DNA of 10,242 nucleotides from CAZRGV01 sp964599655 (GCA_964599655.1 CAZRGV010000183.1:1-10242), one strand, 5' to 3'; positions 1 to 7,153 are shown, numbered from the stretch's first letter. The notes: a model not told the origin generated them from the sequence alone. A program made the numbers and translations.

Positions 1-1
1 T

Positions 2-226
2 ACACTCTTGCACCCGGCCGTCGAGGCCCTCGCCGGCCTGCCGCGCGTCACGCTCTCGGACGGGCAACTCGCCGACATCCTCCAGGGACGCGCGCTCGAC
101 CTCCCCGACCGGCCCGAGGCCGGAGAAATCGCCCTGCTCGACCCCGAAGGGCAACTCGCCGCCGTCGCCGAGGTCGAGCCCCGAACCGGCCGCGCTCGGC
201 CTCGAAAGGTGCTGGCGAATCCATGA
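2..226 (+). CDS. truB: tRNA pseudouridine(55) synthase TruB, C-terminal end (partial)
   Basis: The window opens inside a plus-strand gene; about 74 C-terminal residues and the TGA stop are visible. The segment reads LPRVTLSDGQ, then a stretch ending in ALLDPEGQLAAVAEVE, then RPRKVLANP. This is the layout of the small RNA-binding C-terminal domain of bacterial TruB: a conserved LPR-x-x-L start, a strand with L-D-P-x-G, and an R-P-x-K-V-L end. TruB converts U55 to pseudouridine in the T-loop of tRNAs. The catalytic Asp domain lies upstream and cannot be checked. The TTG at position 8 is an internal leucine codon, not a start. truB often follows infB and rbfA, which may lie upstream. The assignment rests on the C-terminal domain only. 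Confidence 0.82.
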   Translation, partial: TLLHPAVEALAGLPRVTLSDGQLADILQGRALDLPDRPEAGEIALLDPEGQLAAVAEVEPRTGRARPRKVLANP

Positions 227-329
227 CGGAAATCAGCCCCGTCGAAAATGTTGCGAACTTTTACGTCGCCCATGTCGAACTAAAAAGCAGGTTTCCGTGT
301 CGAAGTCTAGGAACCACCCGCGCAGGTCG

Positions 330-359
330 TTGACGCGAGCAACGCCCTCGTCCTAAAAT
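330..359 (+). promoter_or_regulatory. Candidate sigma70-type promoter for hflX
   Basis: TTGACG (330-335) and TAAAAT (354-359) are separated by 18 bp, close to the housekeeping -35/-10 consensus. The predicted transcription start near 366 gives a leader of about 54 nt before the TTG start at 420. It lies in the 193-bp truB-hflX gap and suggests that hflX is transcribed on its own rather than only by read-through. Called by eye from motif and spacing. Confidence 0.5.
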
Positions 360-419
360 CAGCGCGAATCGATTTTCCAGTCACATCCCCTCGCGATCCC
401 CAAGAGGGCCAACACCACC

Positions 420-1721
420 TTGACCGAGTTCAAAACGACCGAGTCGTTGACGAGGCGCGAAACGACGATCCTGGTCGGGGTTCTTCTCCCCGGCGGAGCC
501 TACAATCCCGACGATCCCCTGGATGAGATCCGGGGCCTGGCCAAGACGGCCGGACTCGACGTCGTCGCCAGCCTGCTTCAAAAGCGGCATGAGATCGACA
601 TCGCCACCTATATTGGCTCGGGTAAGGTCGAGGAACTCAAGGAGCTGGTCGAGGCCCACGAGGCCGACCTCGTCGTCTTCGACAACGACCTGGCGCCGTC
701 CCAGACCCGCAACCTGGAGAAGGCGCTCGGCGTCAAGGTCATCGACCGCACCGAGGTCATCCTCGACATCTTCGCCACCCGTGCCCGGACCCACGAGGCC
801 CATCTCCAGGTCGAGCTCGCCCAGCTCGAATACGCCCTGCCCCGGCTCAAGCGGATGTGGACCCACCTCTCGCGTTACAAGGGCGGTATCGGCTTCCGGG
901 GCCCCGGTGAAAAGCAGCTCGAAGAAGACCGCCGGCTCGTCGTGCACCGCATCCAGGACCTCAAGGCCAAGCTCGCCAAGGTCCAGGCCCGCAAGGAGCG
1001 CGAGGTCGCCAGCCGAGGGGATATTTCCACGATCGCGCTCGTCGGCTACACCAACGCCGGCAAGAGCACCTTGATGAACGCCCTGACCGACGCGGGCGTT
1101 CTCGTCGAGGACAAGCTCTTCGCCACGCTCGACACCCGCACCCGGCGATGGCAGTTCCGGGGCGGCGGGCACGTCCTGCTCTCCGACACCGTCGGCTTCA
1201 TCCGCAACCTGCCGCACAGCCTCGTCGCCTCGTTTAAGGCGACCCTCGAGGAAGCCCGGCAGGCCGACCTGCTCCTGCACGTCGTCGACGCCTCGAACCC
1301 CGAGGCCGAGAAGCAGATCGAGGCCGTCAAGACGGTCCTCGACGAGCTTGGACTGGCCGACCAGCCCACCCTGCTCGTCCTGAACAAGGCGGACAAGGTG
1401 CCCGATCGCTCGTATCTCGATGTGCTCAAGGCTCATCACGACGATTCCGTCGTCCTCAGCGCCGCCAACAGCGACGGCCTCGACCGGCTCGAACAGGCCG
1501 TGCGAGAGATCCTGCACGAGCAGGCCCTGGACGCCGAGGTCGAGACCGGCGTCGGCAACGGCCGGGTGCTCGCCTACCTCGCCCAGCACGCCCAGGTCCG
1601 CGACCGCACCTATGCGGACGATCGCGTCCTGCTCCAGTGCCGCATTCCTCGCCGTTGCCTCGACTTTCTCAACGAGCACGGCGCGCGGGTCCGGCCCAAC
1701 GGCCAGCGGCTCTACGCCTGA
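420..1721 (+). CDS. hflX: Ribosome-associated GTPase HflX
   Basis: HflX is a translational GTPase that binds the 50S subunit and splits stalled or hibernating ribosomes, especially in stress. The 433-residue product has the usual length. The N-terminal HflX domain (about 15-125) contains the glycine-rich YIGSGKVEEL segment and VFDNDLAPSQTRNLE. A helical linker (about 126-200) carries the family signature RYKGGIGFRGPGEKQLEEDRR. The G domain shows G1 GYTNAGKST (209-217), a G2 region FATLDT, G3 DTVGF (256-260), G4 NKAD (322-325) and G5 SA (347-348), followed by a C-terminal domain. The TTG start is preferred because no in-frame ATG or GTG lies between the upstream stop (354-356) and 420, and an AGAGGG tract sits about 11-13 nt upstream. 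All nucleotide-binding motifs look intact. Long open frames on the opposite strand are GC-driven shadows. The family assignment is secure. Confidence 0.97.
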   Translation: MTEFKTTESLTRRETTILVGVLLPGGAYNPDDPLDEIRGLAKTAGLDVVASLLQKRHEIDIATYIGSGKVEELKELVEAHEADLVVFDNDLAPSQTRNLEKALGVKVIDRTEVILDIFATRARTHEAHLQVELAQLEYALPRLKRMWTHLSRYKGGIGFRGPGEKQLEEDRRLVVHRIQDLKAKLAKVQARKEREVASRGDISTIALVGYTNAGKSTLMNALTDAGVLVEDKLFATLDTRTRRWQFRGGGHVLLSDTVGFIRNLPHSLVASFKATLEEARQADLLLHVVDASNPEAEKQIEAVKTVLDELGLADQPTLLVLNKADKVPDRSYLDVLKAHHDDSVVLSAANSDGLDRLEQAVREILHEQALDAEVETGVGNGRVLAYLAQHAQVRDRTYADDRVLLQCRIPRRCLDFLNEHGARVRPNGQRLYA

Positions 1722-1734
1722 CCCCACCGACCAA

Positions 1735-1780
1735 ACGGGGCGATCTCTCGCAGGAGACCGCCCCGTGTCGTTTCTTCCTC
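1735..1780 (+). terminator. Intrinsic terminator of hflX
   Basis: A perfect 8-bp stem, ACGGGGCG (1735-1742) with CGCCCCGT (1759-1766), continues after one mismatch into TCTC/GAGA around a 6-nt loop. It is followed by the T-rich tail GTCGTTTCTTCCTC. It begins 13 bp after the hflX stop and ends where the convergent gene ends (1779), so it may also limit transcription from the other side, though the T tract is better on the plus strand. Confidence 0.7.
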
Positions 1781-2486
1781 AATCCGGGTGACGGCAGAGT
1801 CCGCAACCGCGCTTCGGGATCCGTTGCGGCGGCACCACGATGATCGGGTATCGATCCAGGCCCAGCCGGCCGATCAGCCAGGAATTCTCGTAGAGCGTCT
1901 GATCGAAGGGGCTTCGCATCATCATTTCATGGGCCATGTAGCGGCTCGCCGGATGGCCAACCCGAACGAGCGGATAGTGGCCTCGGCCGAACTCCGGATC
2001 GATGGCGGCGACGGCGTGGATGCAGTCGCCGACGAGCAGGTTGTATTGCGTGCTGATCGCCCGGTATCTCGCGGCTCCACTGTGTAAGATCCGCTCGACC
2101 TGCAACGCGCGATCATAAATCTCTTTCGTCACGACAAACGGGCCCCAGAGCCGGACGTTCTCGCCATTCTGATACACGAAGGCGAGCGTCTGGTCGAGGT
2201 CGAGGTTCACACCCGGCTCGGCCCAGGGCCGGAACACCTTCACCTTCAAGGTCCGGGGCAGCCAGCTAATCGTGTGGGCCTCGAGCGCATAGGTGTTCAG
2301 GTCGGGCCCTTCGCCAACCGCCTTGACGACAGTCAACCACGTGTGGGTATCACGAAGCCGCTTCGGGGACGACTGCGAGCCAAAGATCAGTCCGAAGTAA
2401 TACTCGTCCGACCGCGCGGCCTCCGCCGTCATTCCGAGCAGAATTCCGACCAACCACGCAATCCTCATCGTCCAGACGCCCCTCAT
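1779..2486 (-). CDS. Exported hypothetical protein, candidate permuted papain-like (NlpC/P60/LRAT-type) fold
   Basis: The 235-residue product has no named family that I can assign with certainty. Residues 1-26 look like a signal peptide: a basic start, the hydrophobic run IAWLVGILLGM and an AEAARS cleavage region. The mature part has a His early in a beta-like stretch (DTHTWLTVVKA, H48), the segment LEAHTISWLP (68-77), WGPFVVTKEIYDRAL (114-128), and a late Cys at the start of a helix-like stretch (VGDCIHAVAAI, C155, H157). It ends with CGLC (228-231). An early His followed by a late helix-start Cys is the order seen in circularly permuted papain-like proteins such as YiiX and LRAT, so a cell-envelope peptidase or acyltransferase is possible; this is inference. 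The ATG at 2486 has AGGGGG 6 nt upstream. The ATG at 2468, with AGGGG 10 nt upstream, is a close alternative. It lies downstream of the thioredoxin gene on the same strand but 217 bp away. Confidence 0.8.
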   Translation of the reverse strand: MRGVWTMRIAWLVGILLGMTAEAARSDEYYFGLIFGSQSSPKRLRDTHTWLTVVKAVGEGPDLNTYALEAHTISWLPRTLKVKVFRPWAEPGVNLDLDQTLAFVYQNGENVRLWGPFVVTKEIYDRALQVERILHSGAARYRAISTQYNLLVGDCIHAVAAIDPEFGRGHYPLVRVGHPASRYMAHEMMMRSPFDQTLYENSWLIGRLGLDRYPIIVVPPQRIPKRGCGLCRHPD

Positions 2487-2639
2487 TCGCGGCCCCCTGA
2501 TGCGACTCTGGGCCCGGCGATTCGCGGAATCGCGCCGCCCTCGGCAAAATGTCGCACGTTCCATCATCGGATGTTCGATGGAACTCATTTTCCTCGCGGA
2601 TCCGATTTCGCGATGCCTGCTCGACACGACCCGCGCAAT

Positions 2640-2679
2640 CCTCACGACCGCCGCGTTCTCTTTCAAGACGGTCGTGAGG
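2640..2679 (-). terminator. Perfect 11-bp inverted repeat, possible terminator after the thioredoxin gene
   Basis: CCTCACGACCG (2640-2650) pairs exactly with CGGTCGTGAGG (2669-2679) around an 18-nt loop. It starts 25 bp beyond the stop of the minus-strand thioredoxin gene and about 150 bp upstream of the next minus-strand gene. There is no T tract on either side, so it may be a U-less terminator, an mRNA 3'-end stabiliser or a protein-binding dyad. The pairing is certain, the role is not. Confidence 0.4.
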
Positions 2680-2703
2680 GGGTCTCGGTTTCGCGATCGG
2701 CGC

Positions 2704-3831
2704 TCACTTCTGGCCGAGCGTCCTGGCGACGACCGTTTCGAGGTTCGAGCGGGTCAGGTCAACGTGGACGATAGTCCCCTTGCGGTCGATCAGGAAGTTG
2801 GCTGGGATCTCCGTCACGCCGTACGCCTTGGCGTAATCGGCCTCGCCGGGGCCGTTGATCAGGTTCGGCCATGAGACGTTGTTGTCGATCAGGAAGCGTC
2901 GGACGTTCGGCATCACCGTCGCGACGTCGAGTCCCCCGTCCTGAAGCGTGTCGAGGTTCACCCCCACCACGCGGAACCCCTGGTCCTGATGCGACGCGCG
3001 CACCTGGTTGAACCAGGCGATCTCCTGGGCGTTGGGCAGGCACCAACTGGCCCAGAAGGTGACCAGAACGACGTTCCCCTTGAGGTCGGACAGGTGGAAG
3101 GGCTTGCCATCGACGTCCTTACCGTCGATCGCCGGCGCGGCTTTGCCGATCATGTCGAGCCGCGACAATCGGCTTGTGACGTAGCTCCGGATCGCCGGCG
3201 CCGCCGCCTCCTGCTCGATGAGCTGAAACGCCTTGCGGGCGATCTCGAACTGATCGGCCTGGACCAGCCGCTGGTAGTAGATCTCCAGCAGGGCCAGTCG
3301 CATCGGTAGCGGCAACGCCGCGCTGGCGACCGCCGCGGCGTTGCCCGGTTTCTCCTGCGCCGCCGCGATCGCCTGCTGGAGACTCTTCAGCGAATCCTCG
3401 TAGGCTCCGCGCTCGACCTCGGCCAGAAGGTTCACCGAGCTCGCCAGGTAGGCCACCACGGGCGAGGCGCTGCCGGACTTGATCAGTTGCTCGGCGACCG
3501 GCTCGGCGTCCTTGAACAGGCTGCCGCCGATCGCGTACCGCAGATAATCTTCATACGTCGCTTCGGCCTGGTCTTTCGGCTGCTTGGCCGCCAGCGCGGC
3601 CAGCCGGTTGAGCCGCGTGCGCTCCAGCTCGATCAAGCCGTTGCGATACTCGGCCTCGATGGCCTCTCGCGTCTCGCCACCGGGCGGAGCCGCCGCGGCC
3701 GGCGTTTGCGTCGCCGAGGCGGCTCCCTGACGGGCCCAGGCCGGGCCCGGGCCGGAAAGCCCCAGCCCCAGACCCAGACCCAGGGCCAACGCGGCACCTC
3801 CCAAGACTCCGGCGATCCTCGGCTTCTTCAT
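2704..3831 (-). CDS. Exported TlpA/ResA-like thioredoxin-fold protein with CLPN instead of CxxC
   Basis: The 375-residue product has a signal peptide: MKKPR, a hydrophobic Gly/Leu/Ala stretch (about 6-26) and an AWA-R cleavage site near 33. After an Ala/Pro-rich linker comes a long alpha-helical region (about 53-225) resembling helical repeats, then a redoxin domain (about 228-372). Redoxin landmarks are IGKAAPAI, the strand VVLVTFWASWCLPN (active site C264-N267), VVGVNLD, a cis-Pro site GVTEIPANFLID (P343) and KGTIVHVDL. Periplasmic TlpA/ResA proteins reduce disulfides, for example in cytochrome c maturation, using Cys-x-x-Cys. Here the resolving Cys is Asn and I find no other Cys in the protein, so classical dithiol exchange looks impossible. 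A glutathionylation-like, chaperone or binding role is conceivable. The ATG at 3831 is chosen over upstream in-frame codons because it starts the signal peptide and has AGGGGGA 9 nt upstream. Confidence 0.94.
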   Translation of the reverse strand: MKKPRIAGVLGGAALALGLGLGLGLSGPGPAWARQGAASATQTPAAAAPPGGETREAIEAEYRNGLIELERTRLNRLAALAAKQPKDQAEATYEDYLRYAIGGSLFKDAEPVAEQLIKSGSASPVVAYLASSVNLLAEVERGAYEDSLKSLQQAIAAAQEKPGNAAAVASAALPLPMRLALLEIYYQRLVQADQFEIARKAFQLIEQEAAAPAIRSYVTSRLSRLDMIGKAAPAIDGKDVDGKPFHLSDLKGNVVLVTFWASWCLPNAQEIAWFNQVRASHQDQGFRVVGVNLDTLQDGGLDVATVMPNVRRFLIDNNVSWPNLINGPGEADYAKAYGVTEIPANFLIDRKGTIVHVDLTRSNLETVVARTLGQK

Positions 3832-3840
3832 CGCGGGCCG

Positions 3841-3847
3841 TCCCCCT
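3841..3847 (-). promoter_or_regulatory. Ribosome binding site fixing the thioredoxin start
   Basis: On the minus strand AGGGGGA lies 9 nt before the ATG at 3831. It supports that start over upstream in-frame codons, which would add a non-hydrophobic Arg-rich leader in front of the signal peptide. Confidence 0.6.
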
Positions 3848-4078
3848 TGGCGATTCCCCGATCGTTGGCTCTTCGCGTCGCTTCGGTGTGCGCCCTCGGC
3901 CCGGTCCTCGCGAATCGCGAGGACCCGTCTGGAGCGACCGAGATCCACGGTCGCCTCTGGCCTGGCCGTGGTTCATCTTGCCAGAACCACAACGAATATC
4001 CTAGACCCGGTTTGGCTGGACCGCCAGATTCGCCAGCCGCCTTGGCGCGTTCGAGGGCTCCGGCTCGGCGGGAGAACG

Positions 4079-4093
4079 CCCCGCGTCTCGGGG
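4079..4093 (-). terminator. Weak hairpin downstream of the hybrid kinase
   Basis: CCCCG (4079-4083) and CGGGG (4089-4093) can form a 5-bp GC stem with a 5-nt loop, 15 bp beyond the kinase stop on the minus strand, followed by CGTTCTC. This is a possible but poor terminator. Apart from this and the RBS, the 276-bp gap to the thioredoxin gene (3832-4107) shows nothing I can name. Confidence 0.22.
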
Positions 4094-4107
4094 TCGGAGA
4101 ATCCCGG

Positions 4108-6414
4108 TCAATGCCGGCTCACCGGGTCGAGATCGACGTCGGGTGCCAGCCGGCGAATGGCCGACTCCAGGCGTCGAAAATCGACCGGTTTCGTCAGGTG
4201 CTCGGCGAAGCCCGAGCTGCGGCTCAGCTCGACGTCTTCCTCCGACCCGAAACCGCTCAGCGCGATGCCCGGAATGCCGTGATGCTCGCTGACCGATCGC
4301 ATCAGCTCCAGGCCGCTGCCATCGGGAAGCTCGATGTCGCTGATCACCAGGTTGAAGCCGCCTTCCTCGACGGTTTCCAGCGCCGAGGTCATGCTGTCCG
4401 CCGAGCGGATCGTGTGTCCTTGCCGGCTGAGAATCCAGGCCATCGACCGGAGCGTGTCCTGGTTGTCCTCCACGAGCAAGATCTTCAACGGCCGGCAAGG
4501 AAGCTCCGTGTTCTCCGCCGGAGGCCGCTCCTGCTCGCGAATCAAAGGCGCCGGCGACGTGGCCAGCTCCAGCGTGAAGGTAGCCCCCTGTCCCTTCCCC
4601 GCGCTGTCGGCGCGAAGATGGCCGCCGTGGGCCTCGACGACCGCCCGGCTGATCGCCAGGCCCAGGCCCAGGCCGCCAAACTGCCGCGTCCGAGACGCCT
4701 CGCCCTGCTCGAACGCGTCGAAAATCACCGGCAGCGCGTCCGGCCCGATGCCGATGCCGGTGTCGCTGAACGTCAGCACCAATCGCGGCCGCCCCTCCGT
4801 CGCCACGTCGGATTCGTTCCGCGATCGGATCGTCAACACGCCGCCCGACGGCGTGAATTTCACCGCGTTCTTGATCAGGTTCCAGAACACTTGCTGAATC
4901 CGAGCGGGGTCGGCGTTCACGTGATGCGACTCGGCCTCCAGGTCCAGAACCAGCCGAAGCCCACCGGCCCGGATGTCGTCGAGGCACATCTCCAGGACCT
5001 GGTCGAGAAGTTTGTGGGCGTCCACCACCTCCCGGTACAGTTGCAGTTTGCCGCGCGCGATCCTCGTGATATCGAGCAGGTCGTCGATGAGGCGGGCTTC
5101 CAGCTCGATGTTCCGGCGGGTCATCTCCAGCATCGGCCGGAACGAATCGGGCGTCGCCGGATCGTCGAGCATCGCCGTGGCCATCGTCAACACGGGCGTC
5201 AGCGGGTTTCGCAGCTCGTGGCTCAAAACCGCCAGGAACTGGTCCTTGGCGTGGCTGGCCGCCTCGGCCGCCTCCTTGGCCGCCTTCAGGGCCGTCTCGG
5301 CCTGCTTGCGGCGGGTCAGGTCCAGGACGAACCCGATCCACTGCCGCGGGTAGCGTTCCAGCGCGGCGGCTCCGAGCAGCACCGGAACCCGCGTCCCGTC
5401 CGGACCAAAAAACTCCTTCTCGTAAGGCGTACATGCCCCCGACGCCCACAGCTCGCCAATCGCGCGTTGATCCAAGCCCTCGTATCCGGGAGGCGTCAGC
5501 TCGGTCCAGCGCACCCGACCAGCCTCGAGGTCGGCTCGCGTCAGGCCCACCATCCGCAGAAACGCGTCGTTGGCCTCGGTGATCAGGCCGTCGAGCCCCG
5601 CCGTGATGATGCCGATGATGTTCGACTCGACCAGCCGGCCATGTCGGGCCTCGCTGGCGCGCAACGCCTTCAGCGCCGCGTCTCGCTCCTGCTCGGCCCG
5701 ACGCCGCTCGGTAATGTCCTCCACCAGGACCAGAAGCCCGTCCGACTCCTGATTCTCCGAAGGAATCGGCGACGTCGTCACCAACGCCCAGAGCTTCGAA
5801 CCATCCCCACGGCGAAATCGAAGCTCCTGGCGCTCCGGCACGTTGAACCGCTCCCGCTTCGGGTTCAGCAGCGCCTCGACCCGCGAGGTCTCGATCGCCG
5901 ACTCGAGGATGTTGTGCCCCTGCATCTCCCTCGACGAGTAGCCGAGCATCTCGGCCATCCGGTCGTTGACATACGACGTTCGGCCCGTCGTATCCACGAC
6001 CCACACACCCTCGTGGGCGTTCTCCAGCAGCAAGCGGTTCCACTTCTCGACCCGACGCCAAACGTCGGCCATCTCCCGCCGCATCTCGCCGTAGCGCCCG
6101 ACCAGATACGGAACCCCCAGCAGCAGCGAGAGGATCGAGCACCGCTCAAGCAAAACGTCGAATTCTCCGTCCGGTCCCCCCATCGTCAGCGAGTACCGCG
6201 GATCGACGAAGAAAAACCGAAACACGAGCGAGGCGATCGCGGCAACCACCACGCCCCGCCCCGCGCCGGCCCGCCACGCATGGAACGTCAACGCGCCAAG
6301 CAACACGATCGCCTGGGCCGACTCGGGCAAGATCGGCATCAACACCAGCACGATCACCACGATCGCAAGGCTAACGCCCTGGCGAGGAAGGGCTGATCGC
6401 GACGATTTCCGCAT
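4108..6414 (-). CDS. Membrane hybrid sensor histidine kinase (DUF4118-PAS-PAS-HisKA-HATPase-REC)
   Basis: The 768-residue product combines sensor, kinase and receiver. Residues about 14-107 form a KdpD-type DUF4118 membrane module, with hydrophobic segments around 14-29, 35-48, 54-70 and 88-106 and the typical FRFFFVDPRYSL. Two PAS domains follow (about 122-238, ending DITERRRAE, and 255-373, ending LDLTRRKQAE). HisKA carries SHELRNPLT with phospho-acceptor H399. The ATPase domain has the N box WNLIKNAVKF (N516), G1 DTGIGIG (551-557) and G2 GLGLGL (581-586). The C-terminal receiver (about 643-757) has E649/D650, phospho-acceptor D693, S720 and K742. All catalytic residues look intact, so phosphotransfer H399 to D693 is expected. 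No DNA-binding output domain or separate response regulator is nearby; the next target is unknown. The ATG at 6414 is chosen because the sequence before it is not protein-like. No convincing Shine-Dalgarno precedes it, and an in-frame TTG four codons upstream is an alternative. Confidence 0.96.
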   Translation of the reverse strand: MRKSSRSALPRQGVSLAIVVIVLVLMPILPESAQAIVLLGALTFHAWRAGAGRGVVVAAIASLVFRFFFVDPRYSLTMGGPDGEFDVLLERCSILSLLLGVPYLVGRYGEMRREMADVWRRVEKWNRLLLENAHEGVWVVDTTGRTSYVNDRMAEMLGYSSREMQGHNILESAIETSRVEALLNPKRERFNVPERQELRFRRGDGSKLWALVTTSPIPSENQESDGLLVLVEDITERRRAEQERDAALKALRASEARHGRLVESNIIGIITAGLDGLITEANDAFLRMVGLTRADLEAGRVRWTELTPPGYEGLDQRAIGELWASGACTPYEKEFFGPDGTRVPVLLGAAALERYPRQWIGFVLDLTRRKQAETALKAAKEAAEAASHAKDQFLAVLSHELRNPLTPVLTMATAMLDDPATPDSFRPMLEMTRRNIELEARLIDDLLDITRIARGKLQLYREVVDAHKLLDQVLEMCLDDIRAGGLRLVLDLEAESHHVNADPARIQQVFWNLIKNAVKFTPSGGVLTIRSRNESDVATEGRPRLVLTFSDTGIGIGPDALPVIFDAFEQGEASRTRQFGGLGLGLAISRAVVEAHGGHLRADSAGKGQGATFTLELATSPAPLIREQERPPAENTELPCRPLKILLVEDNQDTLRSMAWILSRQGHTIRSADSMTSALETVEEGGFNLVISDIELPDGSGLELMRSVSEHHGIPGIALSGFGSEEDVELSRSSGFAEHLTKPVDFRRLESAIRRLAPDVDLDPVSRH

Positions 6415-6455
6415 GGCTGGGCTCGTCAACGCAATTCCACTCCCACACGAGGGGA

Positions 6456-6477
6456 GGGGGACATGCCCTGTCCACCC
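6456..6477. repeat. Inverted repeat upstream of the hybrid kinase
   Basis: GGGGGACA (6456-6463) pairs with TGTCC-A-CCC (6469-6477) around a 5-nt TGCCC loop, giving 5 bp, a single bulged A and 3 more GC pairs. It lies about 42-63 bp before the kinase ATG, in its likely leader or promoter. It could be an operator or a 5'-UTR hairpin. Confidence 0.4.
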
Positions 6478-6543
6478 CCTTGCCAGAACACCGGTGCAGC
6501 ACCTCTGGGGAAGGCGGAGACGGGATCGAGGCGCCATCCGCCA

Positions 6544-6559
6544 ACGAACCAAAGTTCGT
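6544..6559. repeat. Short perfect dyad ACGAAC-N4-GTTCGT
   Basis: Two 6-bp arms (6544-6549 and 6554-6559) match exactly around CAAA. The size and symmetry are those of a dimeric regulator site or small hairpin in the divergent intergenic region. A 6-bp dyad can occur by chance. Confidence 0.3.
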
Positions 6560-6879
6560 GACCGAAACCTCGATGCTGATTATCCTCCGCAATCCCGCCG
6601 ACTCGCGTCAAGCCCCAGAATGGTCGTGCCCCCCCCTCGCGAATCCACACGTCCGCGATGGTTCCCCCACCTCCAATCGACTCGCGTTCCCCGACGAAAC
6701 GCCCGCACGAGCCTTCCAGGGGGAAGATCCTCGATTCACAAGTCCGTTCCCATTCACCATTTTAAACAATCGGTGACATCTGCGACCGGACGATTCGACT
6801 TGCGGAAGCCGCCCTGTTGGGCCCACTCGGAAATCCTCGCAGGCGCCACCCGCCGCCAATTCCCGTCGATCGCCCATTC

Positions 6880-6913
6880 CGGAAGATTTTCCACACTTCG
6901 GAAAACCGTTCCG
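6880..6913. repeat. Nested inverted repeat upstream of the CAP gene
   Basis: The inner arms TTTTCC (6887-6892) and GGAAAA (6900-6905) pair around a 7-nt loop. The outer arms CGGAA (6880-6884) and TTCCG (6909-6913) continue the stem after a small internal loop, for 11 pairs in total. The left end overlaps the palindrome TTCCGGAA (6877-6884). It lies about 240 bp before the CAP start. It could be a regulator site or an RNA structure. Confidence 0.4.
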
Positions 6914-7153
6914 AGCGCCGAGCCACCTCCCGGTTCGGCCGCAACCCACAGCGCGTCGCGATCCGATCAAGACACGCGCCGCCCTGTTGCGTCGTCTCGA
7001 TTCCAACGATTTCGCCCATCCTTCAACAGCCTCAGACGCCTTTCGTTCCCGTGCGTCCCTTGTGTTTCGCCAGAGGACGGAGCGGAACACGCTCGTTTTC
7101 GGTTGCTGGCTCGCGCGTGCCGGCGAACCAACCCGCGACGGAGTTTGTTCCGA

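Larger units (their letters stand above)
6415..7153. other. 739-bp non-coding divergent region between the kinase and the CAP protein
   Basis: No gene is supported here. The open frames on both strands are rich in Arg/Pro/Ser and have no recognisable motif. The region includes an AT-rich patch (about 6750-6778) in otherwise GC-rich sequence and at least three inverted repeats, listed separately. It must hold the promoters and 5' leaders of both divergent genes, but I found no -35/-10 pair with correct spacing on either strand. A short RNA gene or untranslated leader cannot be excluded. Confidence 0.6.

Noticed and set aside
241..304. Three GTCGAA copies and a weak AT-rich palindrome between truB and hflX
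   Set aside because: The copies are irregularly spaced (33 and 25 bp) and only 6 bp long, and the palindrome is too AT-rich to terminate; chance is sufficient.
381..1727. 448-codon open frame on the minus strand opposite hflX
   Set aside because: It is the antisense shadow of hflX. HflX motifs are complete on the plus strand, and the antisense product shows only a Gly/Val/Leu/Asp-rich composition with no domain.
4001..6142. 713-codon minus-strand frame overlapping the kinase in another phase
   Set aside because: It is a Gly/Arg/Ala-rich out-of-frame reading of the kinase gene; the real frame holds all kinase motifs.
3487..6396. 969-codon open frame on the plus strand across the kinase and the thioredoxin gene
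   Set aside because: It runs antisense to two genes with intact motifs and is rich in Arg, Gln, Leu and His, as expected from reverse-complement GC-biased codons. It also crosses a non-coding gap without any sign of a domain.
6580..6625. Minus-strand promoter TTGACG...GATAAT upstream of the kinase
   Set aside because: Both hexamers are good but the spacer is 21 bp, too long for a standard housekeeping promoter.
6413..7153. Upstream extension of the CAP frame to 6413
   Set aside because: The frame is open, but the extra 247 residues are Arg/Pro/Ser-rich without motifs, and the extension would move the LEPR-like motif far from the N-terminus, where this motif normally sits.
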